NCBI GenBank assembly: GCA_963575745.1 | Contig: CAUYUJ010018904.1 | Coordinates: 52,501-116,500, forward strand | DNA from: Prorocentrum cordatum | Taxonomy: Eukaryota > Sar > Dinophyceae > Prorocentrales > Prorocentraceae | Length of the DNA: 64,000 bases | Direction of reading: 5' to 3' | Notes under the pieces: model-generated | What the model saw: only the letters and a program-made list of their open reading frames with translations | Told to the model about the DNA's origin: nothing | Database searches by the model: none | Translations under genes and position numbers: made by a program | In this document: piece after piece, positions 42,232 to 53,577 of the stretch | Layout of the letters: every line of letters begins with the position of its first letter | How positions within the stretch are numbered: position 1 is the first letter of the stretch

Positions 42232-43972
42232 ATGCACGCAGGTGGGGCCGGGCAGCTGCGCGAAGCGAAATGCTTTTGCAACAGCAGGAACACCCAATGC
42301 ACGCAAGAGTTTTTCACTCGCCTGCCCCGGACGACTCTGAGTGCTCAACCAGAAACTCGGCTCAGCTACCGAGCCCCGCGCTTTGGCGGAAGTATACGCA
42401 AACGCAGTAAGCCCTCGCCAACCGCCTGAGTGGAACAGTGCTGTTGGACCGTTAGCACGAAGGCTCCGTGGCCCAACCTCTACGAAAGGCATGCGTGCCC
42501 CACGCCACCGCATCAGCGAAGCCGCAGCCTTGAGCAGCGAGCTTAAGCACAGCAAGGCTCATCGCGTATGTCATGCCTGGGAAAATGACATGATTCCCAG
42601 CCTCAGCCTGCGGCGCCGTGTCTGTAGACGCAGAAGCCGCGGCACCACTCGCGAGCTTGGCCCGGAGCTTGTACCGGGCGACCACCCGGCATACACCACA
42701 CAGTGCTTTCCCTTGGAGATCACAAATGCATGTGCGAGCGACAACAACAGGTTCAGAATAGCACTTTCTATTCATGAGTGTGATGTCCACGACATTCCGC
42801 CCTTCCACAGTCACACTGATCGACGCGGGGGCTGTGTCGGAGCCCAGCTGCAAGACTTCGCCGTAGCGCAAACAGAACTGCCGCGCCACTACGAAAGACT
42901 CACCGATGTCAATGAAGCCGTTCCCGGAACACCACCGTGACAATTCTTTTGTCTGCTCTGCAGAGGCACGGATCTTCGGCCGCCGCAACGCCCGCCCTGC
43001 CTTCTCAGCCCCCCGCACAACACGTGCTGTGTCCGCAAGGGGGCCCACAGAACAGTGCAACCAGACTAAGACAGTGCGAATGTGCGACAAATATCTTGAC
43101 AAAGTAGCCGCACTCCTGAAGAGACAAACGTATGCATCCAATATACCCTGTGTTGGTGGCCATGGCGGGACTCTGCAGAAGAGAACGACTTGGCCATAGA
43201 GTCTCAGCGCCGAGGCATAACCTGCAGCGCTGGCCTTCCATCCGCAAAATTCCAACCACATTGCCTGCTCCGCCATCGCTGTTGGGGCAGTGCCATCGCG
43301 TGAGATACGTGCGATCTCCTGCCGCGGTGCTCCGGGGGGACTGTGCAATGCCAGAGCGTCTGCTTGTGCCATGGCAGCAATAGCGTCGGCAAGGACGTGC
43401 GGCGCAGGGAGCCGGCCAGACGTCCGCGCCGCAGTGCATAGCCGCAACGCCGCCCTCGCCACAGCTTGTTCCTCGGGCGTGGAACCTGCCTTTCGCCGCG
43501 CCATGGCCGGAAGCAGAGCTGCCTGGCGCACCTGTGGCGACTGCGGACACTGCGCAGGCGAAGCGATTTCCTTTGCCACACTTTGACCACAGGATTTACA
43601 TAAATCCAAGAAGGAGCTGACGACAGCAAGAGACACTCTCGAGAACGCGCCCCGCACCTCAACAGCTTCCTCGGGCGTGATGCCCAAGAAATCAGATGGC
43701 GCCACGGCCCCTTCCTGCCGGAGATTTGCCTCTACCGTGCGCACATCCACCGGGACATCCGCGATGCCAGCCGCGCGCCTGAGCAGCTGCGTCAAGACAG
43801 TCCCGGGTGTATCTTGCGGAGCCGGTTCGGGCAGTCTCGGCCGCACTTGCCGGGCAGCATCGCCGCCGGCCAAGGCAGCCCGCTCCCGACTGCCGGCAAT
43901 GAACCCAAGCATTGAGCAAAACCGGCTACTGATGACGAGAGTCCAAACGCAAACAACGTTACAAACCCGCAT
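42220..43972 (-). pseudogene. E2 tyrosine recombinase, copy A (2-base deletion)
   Basis: Reads as YR from MRVCNVVCVW through LRYGEVLQLG (first Arg), NRKCYSEPVVV, the Cys cluster CIC-x7-CGVC and HAFRRGWATE. There two bases present in copy B (near 54,418) are missing at about 42,465. The frame then stops at 42,452, while the tail with GGWRGLTAFAYTSAKARG, including the nucleophile Tyr, continues in another frame to 42,220. Tyr of the FYSGG motif is His here. The protein cannot be made whole without frameshifting. Confidence 0.85.
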
Positions 43973-44029
43973 CCAGCCACTCTTGGCCGCAATGGCCTCA
44001 GATGATGCATTTTTTTTTTTTCAACAGCA

Positions 44030-45580
44030 CTACGGTGACCAAGGCAGTGCGGGCGGCCATGCCCACTCGAGCTGACGGAATCCGCGGGACTGAAAAGCCA
44101 AGACAGATTCGTCCCAAGTTTCTTGCCGAGTCGGGCCGTCAGCAATATTTAACTTGCTAGGCACTCGGAAAGCGTGCAAAAGCATGCACGCGCTGGCTAC
44201 TTCAAACCAGAAACCGGTGATCACATCATTTAAGTCACTTTGCCGGCTCGCTCCGCGAACCAGCGCATGCAAGGCTGGATTGCAATCGACGAACATGACT
44301 ATCTCACACTCAGCGAGCCCATGCTCGATCAGACAGCGCACAGCACAAATTGCAGCAACGAGCTCCCGAAGCACTGTCTGCGTCCGGCGCGCGCGCGCCC
44401 ACGCCCACGCCTCCTGGGGCACCCTGGTGGCCCCCCAGGCGCGGAAAGCGGGATGCACAATCACAAGAGCCATGTGGCCATCCCCTGCGGCATCTGTATA
44501 AAGGACCCACCTGGGCAGAGATAGTGGCTGGAGCGATACCCGGCGCGTGGGGGCGCTGCCTAGGAACCGGCACCACCATTGCAGTGCTGTGCGGACTCTA
44601 GAAGTGAGCGTCCCCGAGGACCTGTGGGCTTGCCAATGCAGCGCTGCCAAATATGCACGAGCCTCCTTGCCGAGGACAACGCTGCCTGCCCAGCTCAGCC
44701 GCCCTGCCAGCCGCTTCGCTTCGGAAGGGCGCAGGACATTCTCGCTGAGCGCACGCGTGATAACAGCCAGCCACTTCTCTCTCTTATGCTTTCCAATGCA
44801 GAAAATGAGAGCACCTGGCACAGAGCTTACTTCCACGCCGAGCATGGTAGCCGCAGCAACGTTGTGCACACGTTTCTTCGGCTCGAGTTCCCAGCCGGTC
44901 AGCTGGAGCATCTGCTGCGCACACGCCGCGGTGCCCGCTGGCCCCGTGAGCGCCCCATGTGCCCCCTGGGCGCGGTCCGCCGAAAATAAATCATCAACGA
45001 ACCGAGGATGCGCAATGTACAATTCTCGCGCCAGGAGCGCCTGCAGAAACGAGCCCAATCTACGCCAACTATATACAGAAGCTCGCGACCCGAATGGGCA
45101 ACATAGCAACTGTAAACCTTTGCCGCGCAAAGCGGCGCTTTGCCAAGTCACAACTGCGAAAGGCAAGTGCTGAGACAGGAGCGGGAGCGATTTGAATGCA
45201 CTCTTAAAGTCCTCTTTCCTGAGCAGGAACTCGCAATCTGCAGGCTGGCCACGGGCAAGCCACACAGCCAAGGACACCAAAGTATCCAGCGTATCCACTG
45301 GCATTGGCTCGCCTACAGCTGTCGCCGAATTCACAAGCGAGGCAGTGAAATCATCAATCAATCGCACTTTCGGGCACACACTACCCCGCTCATCTTCCTT
45401 CCACCCCTCCAGGGCAGGAAAGCGTGCAGAAATGATAGACGCTGCCGTGTTCAGCCGCGTCCACCATGCTTTCTTCTCTCCTACCTCTTGTGCACACTTT
45501 GCTTCAAAGGCTTCCTCCACCATCGGGTGCGCGCCGGTCGGCCTGCGCGCCGTGCAACGCAGCAACGTTGTGCTCCTCAC
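44030..45580 (-). CDS. E2 reverse transcriptase-RNase H, copy A
   Basis: 516 residues, uninterrupted. RT: VRLIDDFT, motif A (RKEDFKSAFKSLP), LQLLCCPFGSRASVYSW, motif C (RFVDDLFSAD), then EAKRLAGRLSW. RNase H: LYTDAAGDGH, LRELVAAICAV (Trp of copy B is Arg here, the Glu is kept), FVDCNPALHALV and LNIADGPTR. The N-region (45,504-46,274) is in a frame offset by +1, as in E1. Likely functional or only recently lost. Confidence 0.87.
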   Translation of the reverse strand: MRSTTLLRCTARRPTGAHPMVEEAFEAKCAQEVGEKKAWWTRLNTAASIISARFPALEGWKEDERGSVCPKVRLIDDFTASLVNSATAVGEPMPVDTLDTLVSLAVWLARGQPADCEFLLRKEDFKSAFKSLPLLSQHLPFAVVTWQSAALRGKGLQLLCCPFGSRASVYSWRRLGSFLQALLARELYIAHPRFVDDLFSADRAQGAHGALTGPAGTAACAQQMLQLTGWELEPKKRVHNVAAATMLGVEVSSVPGALIFCIGKHKREKWLAVITRALSENVLRPSEAKRLAGRLSWAGSVVLGKEARAYLAALHWQAHRSSGTLTSRVRTALQWWCRFLGSAPTRRVSLQPLSLPRWVLYTDAAGDGHMALVIVHPAFRAWGATRVPQEAWAWARARRTQTVLRELVAAICAVRCLIEHGLAECEIVMFVDCNPALHALVRGASRQSDLNDVITGFWFEVASACMLLHAFRVPSKLNIADGPTRQETWDESVLAFQSRGFRQLEWAWPPALPWSP

Positions 45581-46274
45581 AATGGCGGAACAGAAACTCA
45601 GGAGTGAACGACAGCTGCGGGAAAGGCACTGGCGGCAAAACGCCCGAGCGCGGCAATTCCCCTATCAACGGAAAACCAAATTTCAAATGCTCAATGAGCA
45701 ACTGGTCTGGCCACTCGATCGCCTCCAGCATTTCGGCCACGAGAAACAAATTCTTATCCAGCCCGAGCACGCACTGGCAGTGCGCTGGCAATCGCGACAC
45801 TGCCCGCCGCCACGCAGGGTCTGTCACACGTTTCCTATCAGCCCAATACTGGAGCTTGCTCGCACGATGTTCGTGCAATTCAGAATCCGTTAAATATTCT
45901 GCCCGCTCCAACGCCTCAACTATTATTGCTGGCATTGCAGCGGGCCCTTCAAAGGCTGGCAAAGTACAGGCCCATTCAAGATGATCCCACGCACACATGG
46001 ACTCAAGCAAAACTGAATCGGCCAACAGCGCGCTGACAGCCCCGCTCAAAGTGGCAAACCCACAACACCCACGCCACGAGGCCCACCCCGCGGTGCCAGC
46101 AGACACCCACGGGCAGGACGAGGACGCCCCAGGGAGACGACGGACAGACAGACCGACAGACAGACGACAGACCGACAGACACACAGACGGGACGGACGGA
46201 CAGACAGACCCACACCCGCCGCCCACAGGACACGGCGCGTTAGCTGACCCACCAGGGCGGGTGAAGTCCGCCAC
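45504..46274 (-). CDS. E2 RT N-terminal region, opening in A1, copy A
   Basis: 256-codon frame. The first ~70 codons lie in the A1 repeat (MADFTRPGGSANAPC, then a Cys/Leu/Ser/Val run from the TGTC tract) and are probably not protein. The homologous part starts at about 46,060: DHLEWACTLPAF, YWADRKRVTDPAW, LGLDKNLFLVAEMLEAIEWPDQ, GFPLIGELPRSGVLPP. No gag precedes it. It joins the RT frame only by a +1 shift before about 45,570. Confidence 0.6.
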   Translation of the reverse strand: MADFTRPGGSANAPCPVGGGCGSVCPSVPSVCLSVCRLSVGLSVRRLPGASSSCPWVSAGTAGWASWRGCCGFATLSGAVSALLADSVLLESMCAWDHLEWACTLPAFEGPAAMPAIIVEALERAEYLTDSELHEHRASKLQYWADRKRVTDPAWRRAVSRLPAHCQCVLGLDKNLFLVAEMLEAIEWPDQLLIEHLKFGFPLIGELPRSGVLPPVPFPQLSFTPEFLFRHCEEHNVAALHGAQADRRAPDGGGSL

Positions 46275-46410
46275 CCCCAGTTGGAGGTATCCAAGCTTCG
46301 TGCGTTCTGCTGGGAGCTCAAGGCCATTAGGCTAGGAGGAGTGTGGCACCGCTAGCTCCTGAAATTCTCCTGCCCTCCAAACCGCTGCGCGATTTGAGGG
46401 CTAAGAAAAA
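46064..46410 (-). repeat. E2 A1 repeat, copy A
   Basis: ~345 bases matching A2, with (GACA)n-like tract at 46,142-46,212 and end hairpin at 46,373-46,400. Outer edge GCTAAGAAAAA meets the E3 RT codons for CIDD. Copy B: 58,025-58,371. Confidence 0.9.
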
Positions 46411-46601
46411 TCGTCTATACAACGCGCGCTGCGCGACCAGGTCCCCGCACGCTCTTTCCAACCTTCGTCCGCAGGGAACCGGGCGCTCAGGACGCAGCTG
46501 TCCTGGAGAGAACGCCAACGGGCATGCCCTTCGGCAATTTCCCGTTCGCATTTCGCTTCGAAAATCTGGCTGACCGCGGAGTCCAGCTCGACTGGACGCT
46601 G
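46411..46601 (-). pseudogene. E3 RT N-region remnant at the duplication junction, copy A
   Basis: Encodes the segment RPVELDSAVSQIFEAKC through WKERAGTWSRSARCIDD, cut at 46,601 by the tandem-duplication junction. Copy B continues upstream to 59,039. Confidence 0.85.
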
Positions 46602-46764
46602 TCCGAATCGAAATGAATATTCTCCCGATTTAGATTGCATACATATTATGATTGTGGTGATTGCTTGCATTTTCTCAGCCAGCCTCTGAAAACAAATTCT
46701 ACTCGAGCTGGCGCTCAATCCGACGTTTACTAGATCGTGACTGCGTGAGGGCATATACCAATCA

Positions 46765-48313
46765 TGCTCAAGATTGCTGTCTGGGCGTTTGCGTGCCAGA
46801 TTGGTTCTGGACGTTTCGTCCTCAGATTGCCGTTTGCGGTGTTTCTGCGCTCAGATTGCCATTTCGGGCGTTCTTGTGGTCAGATGCCATTTCGAGCGTG
46901 TTTGTGCTCAGAATGCTGTTTCGGGCGTTTCTGTGCTCAGATCGCTGTTCTAGGCGTTTCTATGCTCAGATTGCCATTCGGAGCGTTTCTGTGCTCTTAT
47001 TGCTAGTTTGAGGCGTTCCTCCAAGAGAGCGCGATACAACTTCAGATTGCAATTCTGGGAGGCGCGTGCGCAGTTCGGCGCGAAACCCAGCTCAGATTGC
47101 AATTCTGGGGGCCCCTGCTCGACAGAGCGCGGAAACGGGCTCAGGTTGCAATTCTGTGCGCGCCTGCGTCCGGGAGCGCGGCAACGTGCCCAGAATGCAA
47201 TTCTGGGGGCGCCTGCGTCGGGGATTGCGGAACCGTGCTCAGATTGCAATTCTGGGCGCGCCTGCGTCGGGGAGCGCGGAAACGTGCTCAGATTGCAATT
47301 CTGGGCGCGCCTGCGTCGGGGAGCGCGAAAACTAATTCAGATTGCAATTTTCGGCGGGATTGCGAAATCCAGCCCAGAATGCAATTCTGGGCGCGCGTGC
47401 GAGGGCGGGCGCAACAACCAGCTTAGATTGCAATTCTGGGCGCGCCTGCTCGAAAGAGCGCGGAAACAAGCTCAAATTGCAAGTCTGGGCGCGCCTGCGT
47501 CGGCGAACGCAGAAACGAGCTCAGATTGCAATTCTGGGCGGGCCCGCGCGGGCGCGCGCGAAAACCAGCGCAGATTGCAATTCTGGGAGCGCCTGCGTCG
47601 GGGAGCGCGAAAACCAGTTTTGGTTGCAATTCTGGACGCCCCTGCTCGAACGAGCGCGGAAACGGACGCAGAGTGCAATTCTGGGCGCGCCTGCGTCGGG
47701 GAGCGCGGAAACGGGTTCATATTGCAATTCTGGTCGCGCCTGCGTCGGGGGGCGATGGAACGGGCCCAGATTGCAATTCTGGACGCGCCTGCGTCGGGGT
47801 GCGCGGAAACGGGCTCAGATTGCAATTCTGGGCGCGCCTGCGTCGGGGTGCGCGGAAACGGGTTCAGATTGCAATTCTGGGCGCGCCTGCGTCGGGGGGC
47901 GCGGGAACGGGCTCAGATTGGAATTCTGGGCGCGCCTGCGTAGGGGAGCGGGGAAACTTGCTCTGATTGCAATTCTGGGCGCGCCCGCGTCGGGGGGGGC
48001 GCGAAAACTAATTCAGATTGCACTTCTGGGCGCCTCCATTTGAACGACGAGCGCGGAAACAGGCTCAGATTGCAATTTTGGGCGCGCCTGCGTCGGGGAG
48101 CGCGACGACGAGCTCCGATTGCAATTCTGGGCGCGCCTGCGCGGGCGGGCGCGACAACCAGCTCATATTGCAGTTATTGGCGCTCCTGCTCGCAAGAGCG
48201 CGGAAACGAGCTCAGATTGCAATTCTGGGCGCGCCTGCGGGGGCGGGCGCGAAAACCAGCTCAGATTGCAATTCTGGGCGCGCCTGCGTCGGAGTGCGCG
48301 AAGACGGCTTCGA
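46765..48313. repeat. element-linked satellite, copy B
   Basis: Copy B of the 30-bp and 49-bp arrays with only scattered substitutions relative to copy A (for example near 47,515, 47,735 and 47,753). Confidence 0.95.
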
Positions 48314-48317
48314 GGCA

Positions 48318-48935
48318 ATCTGGGCGCCCGACGCGCCGGAGCGCATCGCAATTTATCTCGGTGGCCTGCTCGCGCAGACCAGGCGCAGATTCCAAGCAAT
48401 CTCCAAAAGAGCTGCTTGGCAAAACCCCGCTCCGCGGGAGTGCGCCTATCAAAGGAAAACCTCGCTTGAGATCATCCACGAGAGCCTGGTCGGGCCATTC
48501 CAGCGCCTGGAGCATTTCGGAAAGCACAAGCAGATTTTTCTTCGGACCCAACGCACAACGCACGTGCTCAGGCAGCAGCGCCCATTCACGCGCCCAAAGT
48601 GGGTCCAGCACGCGCTTGCGCTCACGCCAATGCTGCAGACTATCGTAGCGGGCCTGCGCTAAACGAGGCGGGTCGAGAGAAAGTTCTCTGTCGAGCCAAT
48701 TCTGGAGCTGGAAAGGCAAAACTGGCGAGTCTTCGCCAGGAGGAAGGGCCAATGCCCACTCTAGATGTTGCAGGGGATTTAAAGTCTCCACCCCCGGAGC
48801 AGAGAGGAAATCATGGGCCAAGCAGGTTTGCAAAGCGTCTCGGGTCTTGTAAACCTGCGTTTTTTTGCATCAAAACCACCGCGTAGCTGATATAAAGAAT
48901 TTTGTGCTGGTTTACAAGACCCTGCAAGCGTTGTC
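48318..48935 (-). pseudogene. RT N-region fragment in inverted orientation, copy B
   Basis: Same as 36,365-36,985 with a one-base insertion in a T run near 48,860. Includes the TTTACAAGAC spacer motifs at 48,844-48,925. Confidence 0.75.
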
Positions 48936-48944
48936 TGATCAGGC

Positions 48945-49180
48945 GCGGCCAGGATTGCAATCGAGACCCGCCTTCGCGCTCTCCCCAGCAGAGGCGCTCA
49001 GATTGCGCTCTGAACCCGTTTCCGCTCTCTTTCGAGCAGGGGCGCCCAGAATTTCAATCTGAGCTGGTTGTCGCGCCCGCCCTCGCACGCGCGCCCAGAA
49101 TTGCATTCTGATCTGGATTTCGCGCTCCCGCCCAGAATTGCAATCTGAGCACGTTTCCGCGCTCCTCGACGCAGGCGCGC
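48945..49180. repeat. 49-bp satellite in opposite orientation, copy B
   Basis: Copy B of 36,990-37,225. Confidence 0.9.
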
Positions 49181-49189
49181 TCAGAATCA

Positions 49190-49660
49190 CAGCGTCCAAG
49201 GTGAATTTGGCAGCATCGCCATGCGAGGTTGCCCAGCGCGACACGCTGGACAGGTTTTTGGCTGTTCTCTGCAAGGTCATGCTGGCCAACGCTGGTGGAG
49301 CCGCGTTGCGCAAGGAGGATTTTGTAAACGCGTTTAAGACGCTGCCCCTCGCCAGCTCTCATTTGCAGTTTGCAGTTGTGACGTGGGGATCTGCCGCCAG
49401 TCGCGGCCAGGCTCTCCAGCTCCTTGCATGCCCATTCGGGGCAACGGCGTCAGTGTACAGCTGGGAGCGGTTCGGCGCAGCCGTTCGCGCCATTTTGGCT
49501 GAGCTGATTTTCGTCGTTTTCTTGCGTTTTGTCGACGATTTGTTCGGCGCAGATCGCGTGCTGCACGGAGCGCCGCACCTGGCAACCCCAGCTGGCGCAT
49601 CTGACGTCGCGCGTGCCGTTGTCACCGATCTGCTCGGCTGGGAGTTGGACAGCGAGAAAA
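49190..49660 (+). pseudogene. E4 reverse transcriptase core, interrupted by E3, copy B
   Basis: Copy B of 37,236-37,706. It is this copy that is contiguous with the complete E3, so the E4 gene was split here before the duplication. Confidence 0.85.
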
Positions 49661-50361
49661 TCTCGTTGGCCCGGCCATGTGCCGGTTGTGTGGGCGGGGT
49701 TCCTGCGCCGTCCATGGGCGAGTGGAACAATTTGGCGCCGCCAGGCTGGCCCAGACTGGAAATCCACCAGGAGCCCGCCAGGCAAGAACACCGCCCTAAT
49801 CAGCACCAGCGCGAGGGTGGCAGTGGGTGGGAAACGCGCTTCCCCAGGCAGTCCTGCGCAGAAGTTTCGCAGAAGCTTCGCAGGCGCCTCGGACACGCCT
49901 CACCACGGCACGTCCGCCAAGCGGCCGAGCAAGCTGAGCGCCACCCGGCGCTACGCCAAGCACCCAGGAGCATGGCCGAGAGGCCGCCAACCAACAACCA
50001 ACCCCCAGCCATCCGAGCAGCGAGGACGAGGAGGAGAGGACCACCTGCCGCCCAGCAGCACCCAGGCCGTGAGGATGCCCCAGCCAAGGACGAGGAAAGG
50101 ATAACCGCCTGCCGTCCAGCAGCGCCCAAGCCGTGAGAATTCCTCTGTGGTGCCAGGAAGCGGAGAAGCCAAGAGGCCCCAGAAAAGGCCTGCCCCGCGA
50201 TTTTCCTGCCCCGCAAACCGCTACACGGTTTGCGGGCTATGAAAATCTCGTTGGCCCGGCCGTGTGCCGGTTGTGTGGGCGGGGTTCCCGCGCCGTCTAT
50301 GGGCGAGTGGAACAATTTGGCGCCGCCAGGCTGGCCCAGACTGGAAATCCACCAGGAGCCC
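49656..50361 (-). repeat. E3 3' end B1-A2-B2, copy B
   Basis: B2 49,656-49,776, spacer, A2 49,830-50,245, B1 50,241-50,361. Same structure as copy A at 37,702-38,406. Confidence 0.88.
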
Positions 50362-50489
50362 CATGCATCCAGGGTGGGCCACCTGGCCTCGCCAAACTCG
50401 TGCAGCCAGGACGGCGGGACGGCCGCGCAGGCGCAACCAACACGCACAATCGGACCCATTTTTAGCTCGCCCACTGCATCCGAGTGTGC

Positions 50490-52195
50490 CTAACCTTCGT
50501 TGTCGCAGCTCGAATCGGAGAAATCGGCGAGACACTGGGCGGCTGCGACCTCGCCTCTGGATTGGGCCGTCGCGTAGCCGAAAGCGGCGAGCCCCCTCCA
50601 TCCGCCCGACCAGAATAAAGCAGAGGGCCCACCGACCCGTAGTGCATCGTTCGCAAAACCACGTCTGAATGCATGGGTTCCCCAGTGCGGCGCCCGAGGG
50701 AAGGCGAGCGCCGCGGCGCCAGCCTTAAGAAAACCCAGCGCCTCTGCGTAACTGATGTGCGAGAATGGCTCCGCGTCTGCCTTGGCTGCTTCAGCGAGCG
50801 CGCACACGCCGCAGAGCGGGTGTGCACCGTCTGCGCACAAGCACCTTCTCGTGACCTCCACTGGCGTTTTGTAGCATTTCCTTCGCATGAATGTAAGAAT
50901 GCATTCGGAACCGCTCCGCGCAAACCGAAACGGGGCAGCGGCCGTTCCCAAGGCCAATGTCTCCGAATAGCGCAAACAGAAATGCCGCGCCACTGTCCAC
51001 GAATGGGCCAGAACTTGACGCCCTGCAATCACTGCCCGCTTGACCAGGGCCCTCGTCTGCGCCGTCGACGCCCAAACCCGAGGACGGAGCTGACCGACTG
51101 CTGCTTTCTCTGCTCCTCGCACCAGGCGCGCTGTGTCCGCCAGCTCGCCCGCCGGAACGCAGCACGGAGCGGATGTGTGAAAAATAACGCCCCAGCGAGG
51201 CGCTGCTGCGGAAGAGCGCGCAGAAGGCGTTCACCGCTGCGTGCGAGGGCGGCCACGGGGGCACGCTGGCGAGCGCCGCAGCCTCGCCCCACAGCTGCAC
51301 GGCGCTGGCGTACTGCCCCGCGCTGCGCTTCCAGCCTGCAAACTCCGTCCAGGTCGCGTGGCATTCGAAACTGTCTGCTCCAATGCCCTCTGTCCGTGCG
51401 CGTTTGGCCATGGCCCTCGGGCCGACCTCAAGCTCTCCAAAGGGGTGGTCAGGCAGCCGGGACATGTCACGCAACGCGCTCGCCAGCACGTTTGGGGGCA
51501 AGGCTGTCTGCTCCCGCCTGGCCCTGGCCACCATCGCCAGTGCAGTCATGCCCCTGTCGTTGGACCCCTCGCCCGAGCTGGCTGCACCCGCTGACGTCGC
51601 CTGCGAACTCGTTGGCTCGCCCAGGCCCGAGCCCGCGAAACCAGCACGCACTGGGCCGGACTGTTCTGGCAATCGGGCCTGATGCGCAGCGATGCTCGTA
51701 GCATTTCCGCACAATTGAAGAAATCTAGTCACGAAGGGAACCGAGCAGCGTGCCAATGGCGCCCAAACCACCTGGGCCGTCCCAGTCTCCAAACCAGCGA
51801 AATCCAAAGGATCGGCGGCGCCGAGGAAGGCGAGCCCGCCGCACAGGTCGTCCAGTGAGGGGCCAGGGGAGTGCACGCTCGCCGACTGGCGGATCAAACC
51901 CGCCACCGTCTGCGGCAGACGCGGGCCAGTCAGCGGCTTCTGGCTGAGCTGGCTGCCCACGCGCGCCCGCATCCGCCTGAGCGGATGCCGCTTTCCGCGC
52001 CCGGAGGCTCTCTGCGATCAGATCGAGCATCTGGGCCAAAGCGGCTACGGACCCGGGCTTCTGGGGCGCACATGTCACTGAAGGCGCTGCTGTGCCCAGA
52101 TTGCTCATCCGAGCGCGATTTCGCTGATCTTGCCAAGATTCGCATAGGCACCCAGAACGCGCATCGAGGCGCATGACGCTGGCACGTTCCTCCAA
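50490..52195 (-). pseudogene. E3 tyrosine recombinase, two frameshifts, copy B
   Basis: Same three-frame organisation as copy A: 52,195-51,725, 51,972-50,791 and 51,122-50,490. Catalytic Arg, HAFRR, GGWRG and Tyr (AAFGYATAQ) and the CLC-x7-CGVC cluster are present. In copy B the first Cys motif is CLC rather than CSC. Confidence 0.82.
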
Positions 52196-52289
52196 ACGAT
52201 GGGAGAGCAGAGAATGACTGCGACGATCGATGCAGACAGCATTTTCCTGCGCTCTTTTCCTTGCTCCCTGCTATGCCAGCTTCTCTGGT

Positions 52290-53577
52290 TCACTGTGGCC
52301 ACGGTGCGTCTGGCGGTGTGCTCCACGGCACACGGGAAAAGCCCCGAGCCTGCATCGCCTCCAGCGCTGCAGCCTTCTCTCGCGGCCTAGTCGGCGCATC
52401 TGCGAGATTCAAATGACTGGGGGCGTAAAAGCAAGAGAGAAGTGTTGCCGAGCTGGCGACGCGGAGCCACAGATCGCCGATAAGTGCATTCCAGTCTGCT
52501 TGCCTGGACGACCCTCGAATGAGGGTGCCCAGGGCCGTCTTGTTGTCAACGAACAGAAGCACCTCAAGATCGCCGAGGCCTAGAACCAGGAGCCACTGTA
52601 ACGCGCATATCGCGGCGAGCAGCTCCCACGTGGCTACCTGGGTCTTCCTGTGCGACGCCCACCGCCGCACAGCACCGGGAACTACGGAAGCAGCCCAAAA
52701 ACGTCGCCCCGGCAGACAAATGGCCCACGCCACGTCTCCATGCCCCGTTGCGTCGGAGTAGACGACGCAGCAGGTCCGGGCAGACGGCTGTGCGCAACGC
52801 ACCACTCGCAAGGGCACGCAGCTGAGAAAGCGGAGCCACCAGCACAGAGCACGCTCGACGCGCCCTGGCATTTTTGAATCTGCCCCGACGCATGGCGGAA
52901 CAGAGGGGCCAACTGCACCCGTGCTGCTCGACCGCAAGCGGCCGCTGCACCCCAGCTGAGCTTACCTGCGAGTTTTCTCGCCTCACTCGGCAAAATGGCC
53001 CCCAGGGAAAGAAAATGCCGAATTTGCCTTGACCACTGCTCGACTTTTGCCGCAGGGATTGTCAAATGGAGCTCCTTGGCCACTTGGTCGAGCTCCACGT
53101 TGACACCGAGGACATGCGCAGAGATTCCCAGCCGAGCAGATCAGTCAGAACTGCCCGCGCGACATCCGTTGCGCCAGCAGGCGTCGCTAGGTACGAGGCA
53201 CCTGCCAAGGCACGGTCCTTCCCGAACAAATCGTCTACGTAGCGGAGAAAAATTACCCAGAAGAGTTCCGCCAGGATAGCACGAATGGCAGCGCCAAAGC
53301 GCTCCCAGCTGTAAACTGACGCCGTGGCCCCAAACGGGCAGGCGTAAAGCTGCAGGCATTGCCCGCGAGCTGCGGCAGAAGCCCAAGTGACAACTGCAAA
53401 TTGCAAGTGCGAGCTTGCGAGTGGCAGCGTTTTAAACGCATTGGCAAAATCCTCCTTGCGCAGCGCTGCTCCGCCGACGCTGGCCAGCATGACCTGGCAC
53501 ACCGCAGCCAAAAACTTATCGAGAGTGCCGTGCTGCACCGTCTCGCCAGGAGAGACAGCCTCGTTAACTTTGGAAGC
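52290..53577 (-). pseudogene. E3 reverse transcriptase-RNase H, C-terminal part, copy B
   Basis: As copy A: RT motifs A and C in one frame (53,538-53,180), thumb in a second (53,098-52,850), RNase H in a third (52,937-52,290). The motif C neighbourhood reads YVDDLFGKD here instead of GAD. Confidence 0.85.

Larger units (their letters stand above)
41623..46410 (-). mobile_element. E2 (copy A): Ngaro-like YR retrotransposon lacking gag, inserted in E3
   Basis: Coding strand minus. A1 46,410-46,064; RT N-region; RT-RNase H; YR; B1 42,231-42,118; A2 42,122-41,778; 41-base spacer; B2 41,736-41,623. A1 and A2 differ at only two or three of ~345 positions, so insertion was recent. There is no gag: A1 runs straight into the RT N-region. 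Removing the element at AGAAAA restores the E3 reading CIDDFSASKVNEA, which proves the insertion site. The element belongs to the same lineage as E1 and E3 but a different subfamily. Confidence 0.88.
34652..46601. repeat. tandem duplication, copy A (~11.95 kb)
   Basis: Matches 46,602-58,561 head to tail at roughly 99% by inspection. Offsets grow from 11,950 to 11,961 through small indels (3 bases near 36,097/48,047, 2 bases near 42,465/54,418, a shorter T run near 44,010/55,970, and 6 bases near 44,335/56,285). Contents: satellite arrays, an RT N-region fragment, the E4 RT core, the 3' half of E3 and the complete E2. Copy A ends inside the E3 RT N-region at 46,601, where copy B begins with satellite flank. 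Confidence 0.93.

Noticed and set aside
41623-46410. E2 as an LTR (Gypsy/Copia) retrotransposon because A1 and A2 look like LTRs
   Set aside because: There is no integrase or protease. A YR follows the RNase H, repeats are split with B elements, and no target-site duplication is seen.
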